Shown: positions 1 to 11,078, numbered from the stretch's first letter. The stretch is DNA of 64,000 bases from Pseudogemmobacter lacusdianii (GCF_030848395.1 NZ_JAVDBT010000002.1:124001-188000); one strand, 5' to 3'. Notes: generated by a model not told the origin, from the sequence alone. Numbers and translations: made by a program.

Positions 1-842
1 GTCGAAACCGTCGTCCCCTCGATCAATGGCAGCAAATCGCGCTGCACACCTTCGCGCGACACATCCGCTCCGCGCGCATCGGCCCGCGCGCAGATCTTGT
101 CGATCTCATCCAAGAACACGATGCCATTCTCCTGCACCGCCTCCAAAGCCGCGGCCTTCACCGCCTCATCATCCAAAAGCTTATCAGCCTCTTGCCCCAT
201 CAAGATCTCGTAGCTCTGCGCCACGGTCACCTTTTTCCGCGCCCCGCGCTGACCAAAGGCCTTAAAGAGATCCTGCAGCCCCTGCATCTGGCTCTCCATG
301 CCGGGCATATTGCCCATCATCGGCAGCCCCGCCGGCGCTTCCATCACTTCAATTTCAATCAAAGTGTCATCAAGCTCGCCCGCCTTCAGCTTGCGCCGGA
401 ACATATCGCGGGTCTGCTCGCGCGCATCCTTGCCCGCGATGATCTCAATCACCCGCTCTTCCGCCGCCCGCCGCGCCTTCTCCTGCACCTCTTCGCGCAT
501 CCGCGCCCGCGTATCCCCCATCGCGACATCCACAAGATCGCGAATGATCGAATCCACATCCCGCCCGACATAGCCCACTTCGGTAAACTTGGTCGCTTCC
601 ACCTTCAGGAACGGAGCTTTCGCCAGCTTCGCCAAACGCCGAGAAATCTCGGTCTTACCCACGCCGGTCGGCCCGATCATCAAGATGTTCTTCGGATAAA
701 CCTCATCGCGCAACGCATCCGACAGACGCTTGCGCCGCCAGCGATTGCGCAAGGCCACCGCCACAGCGCGCTTGGCCTCACGCTGGCCAATGATGAAACG
801 GTCAAGTTCTACGACAATCTCACGGGGGGGCAGGTCAGTCAT
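1..842 (-). CDS. hslU: HslU, ATPase subunit of the HslUV protease (3' end outside window)
   Basis: AAA+ unfoldase that feeds substrates into the HslV peptidase in the cytoplasm. About 280 N-terminal residues are visible of a family length near 435; the gene runs off the left edge. Residues 1-20 read as a typical HslU start. Walker A GPTGVGKT lies at residues 57-64, the pore motif GYVGRDV at about 90-96, and Walker B LDEID near residue 250. The start ATG at 842 overlaps the stop of the upstream DUF2157 gene in an ATGA, so the two are probably co-translated. hslV lies just upstream on the same strand, separated only by that inserted membrane-protein gene. Identification is secure. Confidence 0.97.
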   Translation of the reverse strand, partial: MTDLPPREIVVELDRFIIGQREAKRAVAVALRNRWRRKRLSDALRDEVYPKNILMIGPTGVGKTEISRRLAKLAKAPFLKVEATKFTEVGYVGRDVDSIIRDLVDVAMGDTRARMREEVQEKARRAAEERVIEIIAGKDAREQTRDMFRRKLKAGELDDTLIEIEVMEAPAGLPMMGNMPGMESQMQGLQDLFKAFGQRGARKKVTVAQSYEILMGQEADKLLDDEAVKAAALEAVQENGIVFLDEIDKICARADARGADVSREGVQRDLLPLIEGTTVS

Positions 843-1897
843 TCAGGCCTCGCATAGGGTGGCAAGCGGGACTTGCCAGGAAATTCGGGCAAGGCCTTCA
901 TCACAAAGGCCCGCAGTTGCACCCACCAGGTGCCAATCGCAGTGATCAAAGCGCCCAGCGTCATCAGAATGAACACCCAGCGGCCGTAATCGCCATCATC
1001 CCCGGCAAACCAGGCCAGGACCAAAGCGATATAGGCAATCGCCGCCGTCAGGAAAGACCGCCGGTCGATCACAAGCGCCAAAACGGTGATCACAAGCAGC
1101 GCCAGCGCCATCAGCGCCATGCCGCCACCGCTGTTCAGCAAGCTCACCGCCACGGTGTTGACCAAGGCCGGCGCCGCCAGCAGATGGCACCAAAACGCCG
1201 TCGCCGCATGCCGCCCCAAACGGTGCGGATCGCGGGTGTCAAACCACATCCCAGCCAAAAACGCCCCGACCCCAAAGACCAAGGTCGAGCTGGCAAAAAT
1301 CGGGTTCTCGCTCAGATCAAACATCCCGCGCCAACCCCAATCGCCCATGACCACATCCTCAAACGAGGTTGTCGCCGCATAAATCGCCAACAAAAGCGAG
1401 ATCCCGATCAAAGCCGCGGTAAAGGGCAGCCGGAACCGCCGATACCAGCCCGCCAGCGCCGCCGCCGTCAGCACAAAGGTCAAAACCCCAACCGCGCGGA
1501 CCGAGATCGCCATCTCGCTCAAAGCCGTGGCAAAGAAGATCGCCACCCCGCCACCAAAGGCCGAGGCCAGCACCATCGAGGGCAAAGTCATCCGCCGCTT
1601 CAGCGTGAAATAGCGCGCCCACCACCAAGCAACCCCAGCCGCAATCAGCGGCACCAAAGTCAAAAGCGCAAAACCGCCAAACCAACTCAGCATCGCCGTC
1701 ACACCTGACAGCAGGATCACCAAACCGATCGAGATGAAAATCTCTGAAAATCCACGGAAAAACTCAAAGGGCTCATCCTCCGCCGGCATCACCGCCCGCG
1801 TCCCCGCCCTGCCCTCGGCCAGCACCCGCAACCGTGCCGCCTGCGCCTCGTCAATAATCCCCGCCGCCACCGCAGCCCGCAGATCCTCTGGCGTCAT
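839..1897 (-). CDS. DUF2157-like multi-spanning membrane protein
   Basis: A 352-residue protein of unknown function. The first 45 residues are hydrophilic and helical ([20 protein letters not shown]), as in DUF2157 proteins. About eight to ten hydrophobic segments follow, from residue 50 to 335, rich in Leu, Ala and Trp. No catalytic motif is visible. It sits between hslV and hslU and overlaps the hslU start by 4 bp. The pairing may therefore reflect shared expression with the protease rather than shared function. The family assignment rests on the N-terminal pattern and topology only. Confidence 0.75.
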   Translation of the reverse strand: MTPEDLRAAVAAGIIDEAQAARLRVLAEGRAGTRAVMPAEDEPFEFFRGFSEIFISIGLVILLSGVTAMLSWFGGFALLTLVPLIAAGVAWWWARYFTLKRRMTLPSMVLASAFGGGVAIFFATALSEMAISVRAVGVLTFVLTAAALAGWYRRFRLPFTAALIGISLLLAIYAATTSFEDVVMGDWGWRGMFDLSENPIFASSTLVFGVGAFLAGMWFDTRDPHRLGRHAATAFWCHLLAAPALVNTVAVSLLNSGGGMALMALALLVITVLALVIDRRSFLTAAIAYIALVLAWFAGDDGDYGRWVFILMTLGALITAIGTWWVQLRAFVMKALPEFPGKSRLPPYARPE

Positions 1898-1924
1898 GGC
1901 AGCACTCCCTTCCTCATTTTCTGT

Positions 1925-1966
1925 CTAAAAATATCCCGGGGGGCGCGGGGGGCTGGCCCCCCGCCC
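1925..1966. repeat. GC-rich REP-like hairpin element, copy 1
   Basis: An AT-rich lead (AAAATATCCCGGGGGG) is followed by the inverted repeat GCGGGGGG-CT-GGCCCCCCGC. It lies between the DUF2157 gene and hslV. A near-identical element occurs at 57499-57534. The shared layout, AAAATA-YCCGGGGG-GCGGGGG-CTGGCCCCCGC, suggests a dispersed intergenic repeat. The hairpin may also act as an mRNA-stabilising or terminating structure for hslV. Confidence 0.65.
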
Positions 1967-1981
1967 GCTGGCCCAAAAGCC

Positions 1982-2542
1982 TTACGGCTTGCGAACCCGC
2001 TCCACGGTCAAATTCCCATTGGTATAAACGCAAATATCGGCCGCAATCGCCATCGCCTTGCGCGCCACCTCTTCCGCCGGCATCTCGGTCAGCATCAACC
2101 CGCGTGCCGCCGCCAAAGCGTAATTCCCGCCCGAGCCGATCGCCGCCACATCATGCTCCGGCTCCAAAACATCACCCGCGCCGGTGATGACGAACAAATC
2201 CGCCCCGTCCGAGACGATCAGCATCGCCTCAAGATTGCGCAGATATTTGTCCAACCGCCAATCTTTCGCCAGATCCACGCAAGCCCGCGCCAATTGCCCG
2301 GGGCTGGCTTCCAGCTTCTTCTCCAGCCGCTCAAGCAAAGTGAAGGCATCGGCGGTCGAACCCGCAAAGCCGCAGACCACATCATGCCCGCCAGCCGACA
2401 ACCGCCGCACCTTGCGCGCCGTGCCTTTGATCACCGTCGGGCCCAGGCTCACCTGCCCGTCACCCGCAATCACCACCTCACCGCCGCGGCGAATGCCAAG
2501 GATCGTGGTGCCATGCCAACCGGGGAACTTGTCTTCGGCCAT
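1982..2542 (-). CDS. hslV: HslV, peptidase subunit of the HslUV protease
   Basis: N-terminal-nucleophile threonine peptidase of the proteasome-beta fold, forming the dodecameric core capped by HslU. The open frame extends further upstream, but ATG 2542 ([11 protein letters not shown]) is preferred: it has a GGAG ribosome site 6-7 bases upstream and gives 186 residues, the usual length. Thr12, in the segment [14 protein letters not shown], should become the mature N-terminal nucleophile after cleavage of the 11-residue propeptide, as in other alphaproteobacterial HslV. The C-terminal half ([14 protein letters not shown]) is canonical. An RpoH-like promoter candidate lies upstream. Confidence 0.97.
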   Translation of the reverse strand: MAEDKFPGWHGTTILGIRRGGEVVIAGDGQVSLGPTVIKGTARKVRRLSAGGHDVVCGFAGSTADAFTLLERLEKKLEASPGQLARACVDLAKDWRLDKYLRNLEAMLIVSDGADLFVITGAGDVLEPEHDVAAIGSGGNYALAAARGLMLTEMPAEEVARKAMAIAADICVYTNGNLTVERVRKP

Positions 2543-2565
2543 CGGGGTCTCCTTCATCTCCCCCC

Positions 2566-2599
2566 TATATGGCGCGCGCACCCGCGCCGCACAAGCAAG
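2566..2599 (-). promoter_or_regulatory. Possible heat-shock (RpoH-type) promoter of hslV
   Basis: Read on the minus strand, CTTGCTTG at 2599-2592 is followed about 19 bases later by CCATATAG, shortly before the hslV ribosome site. This resembles the CTTG/C-TATAT layout of RpoH promoters and would fit the heat-shock role of HslUV. It is a by-eye match with a rather long spacer. Confidence 0.3.
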
Positions 2600-2700
2600 G
2601 GGGTGATTCGAAATGGCATGGTTAACGTGACCCAGCCCAGCACAGGTCAGGCGGAAAGCCAGACCAAAGCCATACGTTAGCCATACCAAAACCAGATATG

Positions 2701-2725
2701 AAAAAGGCCCCACGAGGGGGCCTTA
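2701..2725 (-). terminator. Rho-independent terminator of trxA
   Basis: On the minus strand AAGGCCCC-CTCGT-GGGGCCTT forms an 8-bp stem followed by TTTTT, about 30 bases past the trxA stop. It closes the long minus-strand cluster that ends in trxA, and separates it from hslV. Confidence 0.85.
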
Positions 2726-2757
2726 ATGTATCGTTCTCAAGGGCTTAGCCCAAAAGA

Positions 2758-3084
2758 TCAGATCGCCGACTTGATCCAGGTTTCCAGCGCCGCTTTCGGA
2801 GCCGCCCCAACCTTGTTCGAGACAACCTGGCCGTCTTTGAACAGGAACAATGCCGGGATGCCGCGCACGCCCAAAGCCGCCGGGCTGTCGGGGTTGGCGT
2901 CAACATCGACCTTCACGATCTTGACCTTGCCGGCATATTGCTCGGCCAATTCTTCAAGCGCCGGGCCAATTTGCCGGCAGGGGCCGCACCATTCGGCCCA
3001 GAAATCCACCACCACCGGGATGTCCGATTGGCGGACTTCGGCGTCAAAAGTGGCGTCGGTGACGGCGACAGTGTTCGCGCCCAT
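2758..3084 (-). CDS. trxA: Thioredoxin 1
   Basis: Cytoplasmic dithiol-disulfide oxidoreductase of 108 residues. The active site WCGPC is at residues 32-36 and the cis-proline segment GIPAL at about 75-79. The central [10 protein letters not shown] strand-helix and the Gly-rich end are as in classical TrxA. It begins 38 bases after the addA stop and is followed by a strong terminator, so it is probably the last gene of the tsaE-addA run, perhaps with its own promoter in the gap. Confidence 0.97.
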   Translation of the reverse strand: MGANTVAVTDATFDAEVRQSDIPVVVDFWAEWCGPCRQIGPALEELAEQYAGKVKIVKVDVDANPDSPAALGVRGIPALFLFKDGQVVSNKVGAAPKAALETWIKSAI

Positions 3085-3122
3085 GATCAGCTCTCCTGAT
3101 GGCAGAATTCCAAGGCCTGAAC

Positions 3123-6100
3123 CTAGGTGGCGGCCTCGGCATCGTCAAGGTGCAGCGCCGCCGCACCACTAGAGATAGCGGAGCGTTCCAGTGCCAACCT
3201 CACGATATCGCGATCTATTGCCATCAGGCTCTGGCTCTCGGTCCAAAGGATCGCCACCTCAATCCGCCGCCCGGGATAAAGCGCCTCCGCCGCATGGGCA
3301 TAGGCGCCGAGCTGCCGCAGATAGCCTTCCGGCACATCTAAGGCCGATTGCGGAACCTGTTGATTGGACTTGTAATCCACCACCAAAAGCCGCTCCGGGC
3401 CGATCACCATCCGGTCAATGCTGCCCGACAAAATCCCGCCATTCCACTCCATAGCAAAGCCCACCTCGGCCAGCGTCTCCGGCCCAAAGATCTCGGCCAG
3501 GTCTGGCTTCGCAATCAGCGCCTCAGCCACGGCAGCCAGCTCGGGCGAGACCTCCCCCAGCATGGCACGATCCTCGGCCGCAAGGCTCGGGAAACGCTCA
3601 AGAAATTCATGCAGCAACACGCCGCGCCCCAGCGCATCCGGATCCCCCGCCGCCTCGCCCGGCAAGGTCTTCACCCCGCCGAGTTTCGAAGGTGAGAACT
3701 CCTGCAAAGCCTCAGGCCCCGGCGCCACCGCCTGCAGCGCCCAACCGGGCAAGGTGGCCAGCTCCGTCCCTGCCACAGGCTTCACCTGCGGTGCGACCCA
3801 TTCCCCCATCTCATGCCGCATTCGGCCGTCTAAATAGGGCTGCAAAGGCAATGACTTAGCCGCCTCTAGCAGCATACCATACCACGACCCCTCCCCCGCC
3901 TTGCCCGAGGCCGCAACGATCAACCAACCCCGCGCCCGCGTCACGGCAACGTAAAGCAAGCGCAAGGATTCCGCCTCACGCACCGCCTTGCGCGCCTCAT
4001 TCGCCTCCCGCTCCATCGCGGTGGCCTCATCCTTCGGTGCCAGCCAAAGCGGCGGCGCCGCTTCCGGCACCACGACCGGATCCTCATTCGGCGCGCGCCG
4101 ATCGCCGGTATCCGGCAGGATCACGATCGGTGCCTCAAGCCCCTTGGCACCATGCACCGTCATCACCCGAATGCGGTGGCCCTCACTCTCGGCCTGCCGC
4201 TTCGCCACCACCTTGCCGCTGTCCATCCACACGAGGAAACCGGTCAGCCCCGGCACATCAACTTGCTCAAAGGCCAAGGCCTGCGACATCAGCTCATCCA
4301 GCCCGTCCGCCGCCTCTTCTCCCAACCTTCCCAATAGCTTACGCCGCCCGTCATGGCGGGTCAGGATGCGGTCGATCAGCTCGAAGGGGCGCAAAAACTC
4401 GGCCTGTTTGCGCAGATCATCCAGCACGGCGCGGATCTCATCCAAGCCCTCGGCATCGCGCAATCGCTCCCAGAGAAAGCCCTTGCGGCCATGCGCCAGC
4501 CGGAAAAGCCCATCCTCCGAAAGCCCCAGCAAGGGCGAGCGCAGCGCCGCCGCCAACGATAGATCATCCTCGGGCGTGTCCAGAAACCGCAAAAGCGCAA
4601 GGACATCCTTCACCGCCAACTCGTCGCTCAACACCAGCCGGTCCGCCCCGGCGATCTGCAAGCCTTGCATCTTGCAAGCCCGGATCACCTCTTGGAACAA
4701 AGCCGCGCGCCGCCGCACGAGGATGAGGAAATCCCCCTCATGTACCGCGCGCCGCTGCCCCCGGTCCAGGATCTGCTCACCCCGGTCGATCATCTGTCTG
4801 ATTTCTATAGAGATTTGCCGGGCCAGCTGCACATCGGCGCTTTCTTGGCCGGTGCGGTCCTCGGGCTTATACCACTCCCCTGCTGCCTCAGCTTCGGGTG
4901 GCGTGACGACGGGCCAGAAGTCCACCCTGCCCGGCAGATCGCCGTGGAAGGCCACATGCTCCACCGCGCCGCCCATTGCCGCCTGCCGCTCGGGCGGGAA
5001 GCAAAGGTCGACCAACCGCAAAATCGCCGGAGAGGAGCGGAAGGAATGGATCAACGGCCGCTCATTCAACGCCAGCCCAGCCTCTTCAAAGGCCAACCGG
5101 AAGCGGTCGCGCATCGCGTCAAAGGCGGTCACATCCGCGCCTTGGAAGGAGTAGATCGATTGCTTTTTGTCGCCCACCACAAAAAGGGTGCGCGGATCGT
5201 CATGACTGCCCTCACCCGCAGTGAACTCGGAGGTAAGCAGTTGAATCAACCGCCATTGTGCCGGGCTGGTGTCCTGCGCTTCATCCACCAAAACATGGGA
5301 AATCCCGCCGTCGAGGCGGTAAAGCACCCAAGCCGAAAGCGAAGGATCGGTCAAAAGCTCGGTCGCAAGCGTGATCAGATCGTCAAAGTCGAGCCAACCG
5401 CGCCGCTCTTTTGCAGCGTGATAGCGCGCCAAAAACGCGCGGGCAAAACGGTGCAGCGCCTCGGTCCGGCGCAGGAGATTGAGTGCGATCCGCCCTGCCC
5501 TTGCGGCCTCAACCCGCAGCATCAAAGCGTCGAGCCGATCCATGTAAGCGGCGGCGGTCTTCTGCATGCCCTTGGTCGGGAAACTGCCCACTTTCGCCGC
5601 CAAAGGGTTCTTGGTCTCCGGCCCCGAGATGAAAAGCCCCTCAAGCACCGCCAAAGTCGCCATGCTGGGCTGCAAAGGCAAAAGCGCTGCGATCTTGCGG
5701 CCCGCTTTGCTGTCATTGCTGCCGCCCGTCAGCAAAAGTGGCGCGAGATCGGCCAGAAGCTCGCCCTCACCGCCCAAGAAAACGCTGGCGAGGAGGGTTT
5801 CTTCGTCCAGCCCCGGCGGCACCGAGATTGCGTCACGCAGCGCATCGCCTTCAGGCGCGGTCATAAAATCAGCACGGGATGAGATGATCACCGGCAGCAG
5901 TTTCGCCAGATCGCCACCCAGAGCCATCAGTCGCTCCAGCGCCGGGGCGTCATGGCTAAGTGCGAGATCTTCAAGGATTTCTTCGCGCAACAGCAAAGCT
6001 GAGCGGTCATCGATCTCGGTGAAACCGGGGCTAACCCCCGCCTCCAAAGGAAAGCGGCGCAACAGGGCGGCGCAGAAGCTGTGGATGGTCTGGATCCGAA

Positions 6101-6446
6101 TACCGCCGGGTGTCTCGATCGCTTTGGCGAAGAGTTGCCGCGCTTGGGCCAGCTTCAAGGGCGTCAGTCCCTCGGCCTCGCCCAGCTGCGCCAAAGAGTG
6201 CTGCAACTCGGCATCGGTGGCCATGGCCCAACTGCCCAAGGTCTTGAAAAGCCGGTTCTGCATCTCGGCGGCGGCGGCTTTGGTATAGGTCAAGCAGAGG
6301 ATCGACAATGGCTCGGCCCCGCCCAGCAAAAGCCGCGCCACACGGTCGGTCAGCACCCGCGTCTTGCCTGAGCCCGCATTGGCAACCAACCAAGTATTGG
6401 CTCCCGGATCCGCCGCAACGATTTGATTTCGTGAGGCTTCATTCAT
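3123..6446 (-). CDS. addA: AddA, helicase-nuclease subunit of AddAB double-strand break repair enzyme
   Basis: A UvrD-like superfamily 1 helicase with a C-terminal RecB-type nuclease, 1107 residues. It works with AddB to resect double-strand breaks for RecA loading. Walker A NAGSGKT is at residues 23-29, the DEAQDTS Walker B near residue 385, and late helicase motifs include [11 protein letters not shown] and YVAVTRA. The nuclease motif VVDYKSNQ is near residue 1023, so both activities appear intact. The start ATG overlaps the addB stop (ATGA), showing translational coupling. Confidence 0.97.
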   Translation of the reverse strand: MNEASRNQIVAADPGANTWLVANAGSGKTRVLTDRVARLLLGGAEPLSILCLTYTKAAAAEMQNRLFKTLGSWAMATDAELQHSLAQLGEAEGLTPLKLAQARQLFAKAIETPGGIRIQTIHSFCAALLRRFPLEAGVSPGFTEIDDRSALLLREEILEDLALSHDAPALERLMALGGDLAKLLPVIISSRADFMTAPEGDALRDAISVPPGLDEETLLASVFLGGEGELLADLAPLLLTGGSNDSKAGRKIAALLPLQPSMATLAVLEGLFISGPETKNPLAAKVGSFPTKGMQKTAAAYMDRLDALMLRVEAARAGRIALNLLRRTEALHRFARAFLARYHAAKERRGWLDFDDLITLATELLTDPSLSAWVLYRLDGGISHVLVDEAQDTSPAQWRLIQLLTSEFTAGEGSHDDPRTLFVVGDKKQSIYSFQGADVTAFDAMRDRFRLAFEEAGLALNERPLIHSFRSSPAILRLVDLCFPPERQAAMGGAVEHVAFHGDLPGRVDFWPVVTPPEAEAAGEWYKPEDRTGQESADVQLARQISIEIRQMIDRGEQILDRGQRRAVHEGDFLILVRRRAALFQEVIRACKMQGLQIAGADRLVLSDELAVKDVLALLRFLDTPEDDLSLAAALRSPLLGLSEDGLFRLAHGRKGFLWERLRDAEGLDEIRAVLDDLRKQAEFLRPFELIDRILTRHDGRRKLLGRLGEEAADGLDELMSQALAFEQVDVPGLTGFLVWMDSGKVVAKRQAESEGHRIRVMTVHGAKGLEAPIVILPDTGDRRAPNEDPVVVPEAAPPLWLAPKDEATAMEREANEARKAVREAESLRLLYVAVTRARGWLIVAASGKAGEGSWYGMLLEAAKSLPLQPYLDGRMRHEMGEWVAPQVKPVAGTELATLPGWALQAVAPGPEALQEFSPSKLGGVKTLPGEAAGDPDALGRGVLLHEFLERFPSLAAEDRAMLGEVSPELAAVAEALIAKPDLAEIFGPETLAEVGFAMEWNGGILSGSIDRMVIGPERLLVVDYKSNQQVPQSALDVPEGYLRQLGAYAHAAEALYPGRRIEVAILWTESQSLMAIDRDIVRLALERSAISSGAAALHLDDAEAAT

Positions 6447-9403
6447 TCTTGGTCACCCAGATCTTCCGGCTCAGCCGCATCGGCGATGCTCCATTCGCCC
6501 AGTCGCGACAGGTGGTCAAAATCCCCCTCCCAAGCCGAGGCCACCGCTGCCCGCTGGGCGGTGAAGCCCGTCGCCGGGTCAAGGTAGGTTGAAAGCAGCG
6601 CCTCCAACTCTTCGCGCAGCTGATCAATCGCGGGCTCGGTCAGTTCAGCCCCGCGCTCTTTCAGTCCCGGCTTCATCGATTGATAGGTGATCCGCGTCGC
6701 CACCCTTGGCCCCAGATCTCCAAAGGCCCCGCCCAAAGCCATTACGGCGGCCAGATGCAGCTGCTTGCGATGCTGCTTCATCTCGGGCTCGCTGGGCGGC
6801 TCTCCTGTTTTGTAATCAATGACATGCAGGTTGCCATCGGGCAATACGTCGATGCGGTCGGGCTTTCCGGTGAGCGTGAAATCCGGCCCTTTCAGATGCA
6901 GCGCGGCTTTGGTTTCCAACAGCACCGGATGGCTGTCACGCCGCAAAGTGGCGGTGGCGAAGGGCAGCGCGATGCGGCGCATCCGCGCCAGCCAATCGGC
7001 GCGGGCGACGGGCCAAGGCACCTCAGCCTCCAAGACGCGCTCGGTGATTTGCAGCAAGAGATCGGCGGCCGCTTCGGGGTCTTGCGGCAGGGGGCTGATG
7101 CGCAGGAAATCTTCCAGCACCTGATGCACCACCTCGCCCCGCAGCCGGAAATCTGCCTCTGGGCGCAAGGGGTTAAGCGCACGAAGCCGCAGAACCTCTT
7201 CGACATAGATGTCGTAAGGATTGGTCACCAGCCGCTCAATCTGCGTGATGGATAGCTTGCGGGGACGGGCTTTTAAGGGCGGTCGGGGCGAGGGGCGGCG
7301 GGCCGGGGGCAGGCCCGGCAAAGGCGCGTCCAAAGCCTCGGCCAGCTTCAGGTAATGCTGGCCGCGTGCTTGCATCGCTGCAAGCGCCTCGGGGCCATGG
7401 GTCGCGGGCAGGCCGGACAGCAGGTTTACCAAGCGGTTCAGCCAGCGCGAGGCAACGGTTTCGGCCTCGGCGTCGCGCAAGGCGCGCGTCAGAATGACCT
7501 TCGGCCCCGCCACGGCGATCTGGAAATCATGCGCCGAGAGACCGACTTTGCGTTCCGGCAGTAAAAGTCCCGCGTCGCGCCGCAACCGGCGGTTCAGCCA
7601 AGGGTCGGAGGCGGGGGTTTCAGGCCAAGCACCCTCGGTCAGCCCGCCCAGAATGACCAGCCCAGCACCTTGGATCCGGGCCTCTTGCACGCCAAGGATC
7701 TGCACGCGCTCATCGGTCAGAACCGCGCTGCGGGCTTCTTCTTTCGACAGAATCGCGGCCAGCAGCGGCGGGTAATCCATCGCCGAGAGAACAAGCCCTT
7801 CAGGCGCTTCGGCCCGAAGTTTATGCATGACTTCAAGGGCTTTCTCGCCGGTTTCTTTCTCCCAAAGTCTGCCACTGCCCGTGGGGTCGATCCCACGCGC
7901 CAGCTGTTTCGCCAAGCCCAAATGGGCCGTCACCAACTGGGGCAGGGGCGCGCGATGGGTGGTGGCCGCCGTCTCAAGAAACGCGGCCACGGCCAGGCCC
8001 CAAGCGAGAGCGTCTGGATCGTTCTTTTTGGCGGCAAACGCTGATGACCAGTCGCGCACAAAGCTGGCATCGGGGAAGGCCGGGCCGCGCTTGCGCAGGT
8101 GCAGCTCTACCTCGCGCGTCAGCCGCAAATGCGGGCCGCGGCCGGTGCCGGAATGGGTCAGCGGGTGTTTCAAAAGCGCCAGCAGCCGGTCCAAAGTCAA
8201 CGGCGCGGCCATCGCGCCCGCCACCAGCCGCAAGAACCGCCCGGGCGCGGTTTGCTGCAATGGTTGGCCGGCGGAATCGTCGGGACGGATGCCCCAGCGG
8301 TCAAGCAATGCCGCCACACGCCGCGTGAGATTGCGGTCGTTTGAGACCAAACTGGCGGATAGACCCTGTTCAACCGCTTCACGCAGAGCCAGCGCCACGG
8401 CGGCGGCTTCAGCACGGGGCGAGGGGGCCTCGATCAGGGTCAGCCCCTTGGTCGCGGCGATCAGATCGCCCAAAGCGGGGCCATCTGAGATCCATTGATC
8501 TGTCACGGGCGCAGGCCGCAAAGCCAATGAAATGAGGTGGTTGCGGGCAGAGTCGGCCGGAATGTCTTCGGTCCAAAGCCCGACATCGCCTTTGCGCATT
8601 TCAAGCGCGTGCAAAAGCCCCGCGAGCCGGAATTGTGGATGCGCCTCATGCACCAGCGCGTCCTGCATGCCCGTCCAAAGCGCCTCGGGCATGTCAAAAT
8701 CGAAGCCGGGCAAAACGACCGCGCCCTGCGGCAGCTGGGCCACGGCTTGCATCATCAGCGCCGTCGTCCCGCGCGAGCCGGTGGAGCCAGCCAGCAGCAC
8801 CGGCGCCTCGGGCGGCAAGGCTTGCCAGCGCGCAATTTGCCGCTGCACCGCTAGCCTTTGGCGCGCCTCGCCATCGGGGCGGGCGTCATGGGCGAAAAAC
8901 CCTTCGGCCAGCGCGATAAAGCGTTGTGCGCGTCCCCAATGCGCCGAATGGCCCGAGACATCGAGGCTGGCCAGCGCCTCGGGGCTGATCCCTTCGCTGC
9001 GCATCTCATCCATCAACCCGGCCAGACTGTCGGCAAGGTCAAAGAGCGCCGAGCGCGGCGCAAGTGTCGGATCTGCAACCAAAAGCCGCTCAATCAGCAC
9101 GGCGAGTTCCAGCCTGCGGCCCAAAGAGGAGAGCGTCGGCTCAATCCCCGTCAGCAGCGGATCACCGGCCAAATCGCCAATGAGGGGCAATTTCGGCAGA
9201 AAACTGGCGCCGCGTTTGGCAAATTCCTGCTGCACCCGCCGCCGGATCCGCGCTGTGTTAAGATAGATCGTGACCCGCGCCAAAGCCTCGGGCGGTTGGC
9301 CTTGCAGCCGCGCCAAGAGGCCATCGACCAGTCTTTGTGGAAAGTCGACACCGGGTGGCAGGCCGAAGACACGGGGCTGCATGGAGGAGGGGGGGAAGAT
9401 CAT
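6443..9403 (-). CDS. addB: AddB, nuclease subunit of AddAB
   Basis: Alphaproteobacterial AddB of 986 residues, partner of AddA. I place the start at ATG 9403 (MIFPPSSMQPRVFGLP) because it overlaps the murU stop in an ATGA; the frame stays open a further 48 codons upstream, inside murU. The N-terminal helicase-like part lacks a good Walker A, which is usual. The C-terminal PD-(D/E)XK nuclease is recognisable by VTNPYDIYVEEVLRL near residue 735 and HVIDYKTGEPP near residue 865. Confidence 0.93.
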   Translation of the reverse strand: MIFPPSSMQPRVFGLPPGVDFPQRLVDGLLARLQGQPPEALARVTIYLNTARIRRRVQQEFAKRGASFLPKLPLIGDLAGDPLLTGIEPTLSSLGRRLELAVLIERLLVADPTLAPRSALFDLADSLAGLMDEMRSEGISPEALASLDVSGHSAHWGRAQRFIALAEGFFAHDARPDGEARQRLAVQRQIARWQALPPEAPVLLAGSTGSRGTTALMMQAVAQLPQGAVVLPGFDFDMPEALWTGMQDALVHEAHPQFRLAGLLHALEMRKGDVGLWTEDIPADSARNHLISLALRPAPVTDQWISDGPALGDLIAATKGLTLIEAPSPRAEAAAVALALREAVEQGLSASLVSNDRNLTRRVAALLDRWGIRPDDSAGQPLQQTAPGRFLRLVAGAMAAPLTLDRLLALLKHPLTHSGTGRGPHLRLTREVELHLRKRGPAFPDASFVRDWSSAFAAKKNDPDALAWGLAVAAFLETAATTHRAPLPQLVTAHLGLAKQLARGIDPTGSGRLWEKETGEKALEVMHKLRAEAPEGLVLSAMDYPPLLAAILSKEEARSAVLTDERVQILGVQEARIQGAGLVILGGLTEGAWPETPASDPWLNRRLRRDAGLLLPERKVGLSAHDFQIAVAGPKVILTRALRDAEAETVASRWLNRLVNLLSGLPATHGPEALAAMQARGQHYLKLAEALDAPLPGLPPARRPSPRPPLKARPRKLSITQIERLVTNPYDIYVEEVLRLRALNPLRPEADFRLRGEVVHQVLEDFLRISPLPQDPEAAADLLLQITERVLEAEVPWPVARADWLARMRRIALPFATATLRRDSHPVLLETKAALHLKGPDFTLTGKPDRIDVLPDGNLHVIDYKTGEPPSEPEMKQHRKQLHLAAVMALGGAFGDLGPRVATRITYQSMKPGLKERGAELTEPAIDQLREELEALLSTYLDPATGFTAQRAAVASAWEGDFDHLSRLGEWSIADAAEPEDLGDQE

Positions 9404-10089
9404 TCTGCCAACATCGCCTCTGCCGCGGCCAAGCCTTCGGGGCTGCCAACATCGCACCATGCGCCATCCCAGACCAAGGCAAAAGCGCGGCCTGCGGCGA
9501 TCATTTCGTTCCAGATGACGTTGAGCGAGAAAACATCCTGCGGCCAAGTGGCAACGGGTGCGGTTTTTAGCACCTGCGCGCCCAGATAGACGACGCCGGG
9601 CCGGCCTGCGGCGCGGGTGATGCGGCCGGAGTCGTCCAGCGTGAAATCAGCCGAGGCGCCGCGCCCTTGCACAAGCTCGGCCTTTTGCACCAGCAAAAGC
9701 GCATCCATCTTGGCCGGATCCCATGCGGCGCGCAGAGCTTGCAAAGGGTTCGGGCCGCGCCAAACCGCATCTGGGTTCAACGTCATCACCGCACCGCCGG
9801 GCAGTTGGGGCAGGGCGCGTTTTAGGCCGCCTCCGGTCTCAAGGATTACGCCGGTTTCGTCACTGATTTGGACATTGCGGCCCGCCAGATGGGCGTGGAT
9901 CATCGGCGCAAGGTAATGGGTGTTAACGACAATCGGCGCGCAACCGGCGGCTTCGGCCAGATCCAACGCACGGTCCAGAAGCGGACGGCCCAGCACCGGG
10001 ATCAGCGGCTTCGGCCGGTCAGCCGTCAGCGCGCGCATCCGCGTGCCGAAGCCAGCCGCAAAGATCATCAGGGGGAGCGTGTTGCGCAT
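9400..10089 (-). CDS. murU: MurU-like nucleotidyltransferase (N-acetylmuramate 1-phosphate uridylyltransferase)
   Basis: A sugar-1-phosphate nucleotidyltransferase of 229 residues. The nucleotide-binding signature is AAGFGTRMRALT-DRPKPLIPV at residues 11-31. Together with the upstream kinase AmgK it is expected to convert MurNAc to UDP-MurNAc, recycling cell-wall sugar and bypassing early, fosfomycin-sensitive peptidoglycan synthesis. The role is inferred from the gene pair. Start ATG 10089 overlaps amgK by 22 bp; the internal ATG 10068, forming TGATG with the amgK stop, is an alternative. Confidence 0.85.
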   Translation of the reverse strand: MRNTLPLMIFAAGFGTRMRALTADRPKPLIPVLGRPLLDRALDLAEAAGCAPIVVNTHYLAPMIHAHLAGRNVQISDETGVILETGGGLKRALPQLPGGAVMTLNPDAVWRGPNPLQALRAAWDPAKMDALLLVQKAELVQGRGASADFTLDDSGRITRAAGRPGVVYLGAQVLKTAPVATWPQDVFSLNVIWNEMIAAGRAFALVWDGAWCDVGSPEGLAAAEAMLAE

Positions 10090-11078
10090 TGGGCGGTGAT
10101 CCGGTTGAGATTTTCTGTCGTGGGTTCGGGAAGAAGGCGCAGGCAGATGCGGCGCAACTCGGCCAGTTCCGGATGGGCGAGGTTGCGCATCAACTGTTCC
10201 CAAACGCGAGGGATCAAAGCGACATAACCGGGTTTGCCACTGACAAGGCAGAGCCGGGCGAAGATGCCGATGATCCGCAGTGCCCGTTGCGCACCGATGA
10301 CGGCATAGCCAGCCTTGATCTCTTCAAGGGTAAGGCCTTTGGCTTGGGCGAAGCGGGACAGACCTTGCGCTTCGGTCGCCCGGGCCACGTCGCGGCGGGC
10401 ATCTTGGAGCAACGACACAAGGTCATAGCCGGGTTGGCCAAGCTGAGCCTGTTGGAAATCCAAAAGACCAACGCGCGCCACGTCCTTGCGTTCGGGCAAC
10501 CAGATGAGATTGCCGGCATGGTAGTCCCGCAAGAGGAGAACCCGCGCGCCATCGGCATGGTCGCATAAGGTCTGCGCCAGAACGGCAGTGTATTCGGCGG
10601 CATCCACGGGGCCTTGAATGGCCGAAGCGTAGAATTTCGGTGCAAATCCAGCGGCTTCAGCCCAATCTTGGGCTGAGAAATTGGGCAGGTTTTGCGGAGG
10701 CGCGGCGGCCTGCAGGACCAGCAAGACATCGATCGCGGCATCGTAAAGCTGCGGCTCAACTGCGGGGTTCTCTGCGAGAACATGGGTGAAAAGCGCATCC
10801 CCCAGGTCCTCTAGCAGCAAAAGCCCACGCTCTGGCATGGCTTCGATCACCTGTGGCGGCGACAGACCAAGACCCGCCAAATGCGCGCCAATCCGCAGGA
10901 AATCGGCGGTGTCATCGGCGGGGCCGGGTGGGCTGTCCATCAGGACGGCGCGGCGATCACCCATAACAAGCCGCTCATAACTGCGGGCCGAAGCGTCTCC
11001 GGCCAAATGGCTGCGCTGGGCGGTCGACCAGCCTGATTGGTGCAGGAATGCAGTTTTCTCAAAGGCGCGTTCGTTCAT
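10068..11078 (-). CDS. amgK: AmgK-like anomeric MurNAc/GlcNAc kinase
   Basis: An aminoglycoside-phosphotransferase-fold kinase of 336 residues. It is predicted to phosphorylate the anomeric position of recycled MurNAc. The substrate/ATP loop GDASARSYERL is at residues 27-37, the catalytic Brenner-like motif DYHAGNLIWLP near residue 190 and the metal-binding LLDFQQAQLG near residue 210. The start overlaps the tsaE stop in an ATGA, and murU follows. This order between tsaE and addB is shared across alphaproteobacteria. True aminoglycoside resistance is not suggested. Confidence 0.87.
   Translation of the reverse strand: MNERAFEKTAFLHQSGWSTAQRSHLAGDASARSYERLVMGDRRAVLMDSPPGPADDTADFLRIGAHLAGLGLSPPQVIEAMPERGLLLLEDLGDALFTHVLAENPAVEPQLYDAAIDVLLVLQAAAPPQNLPNFSAQDWAEAAGFAPKFYASAIQGPVDAAEYTAVLAQTLCDHADGARVLLLRDYHAGNLIWLPERKDVARVGLLDFQQAQLGQPGYDLVSLLQDARRDVARATEAQGLSRFAQAKGLTLEEIKAGYAVIGAQRALRIIGIFARLCLVSGKPGYVALIPRVWEQLMRNLAHPELAELRRICLRLLPEPTTENLNRITAQCATRSP

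Noticed and set aside
10068-11078. Aminoglycoside resistance kinase
   Set aside because: The phosphotransferase fold matches, but the place next to murU between tsaE and addB identifies a cell-wall-recycling AmgK.
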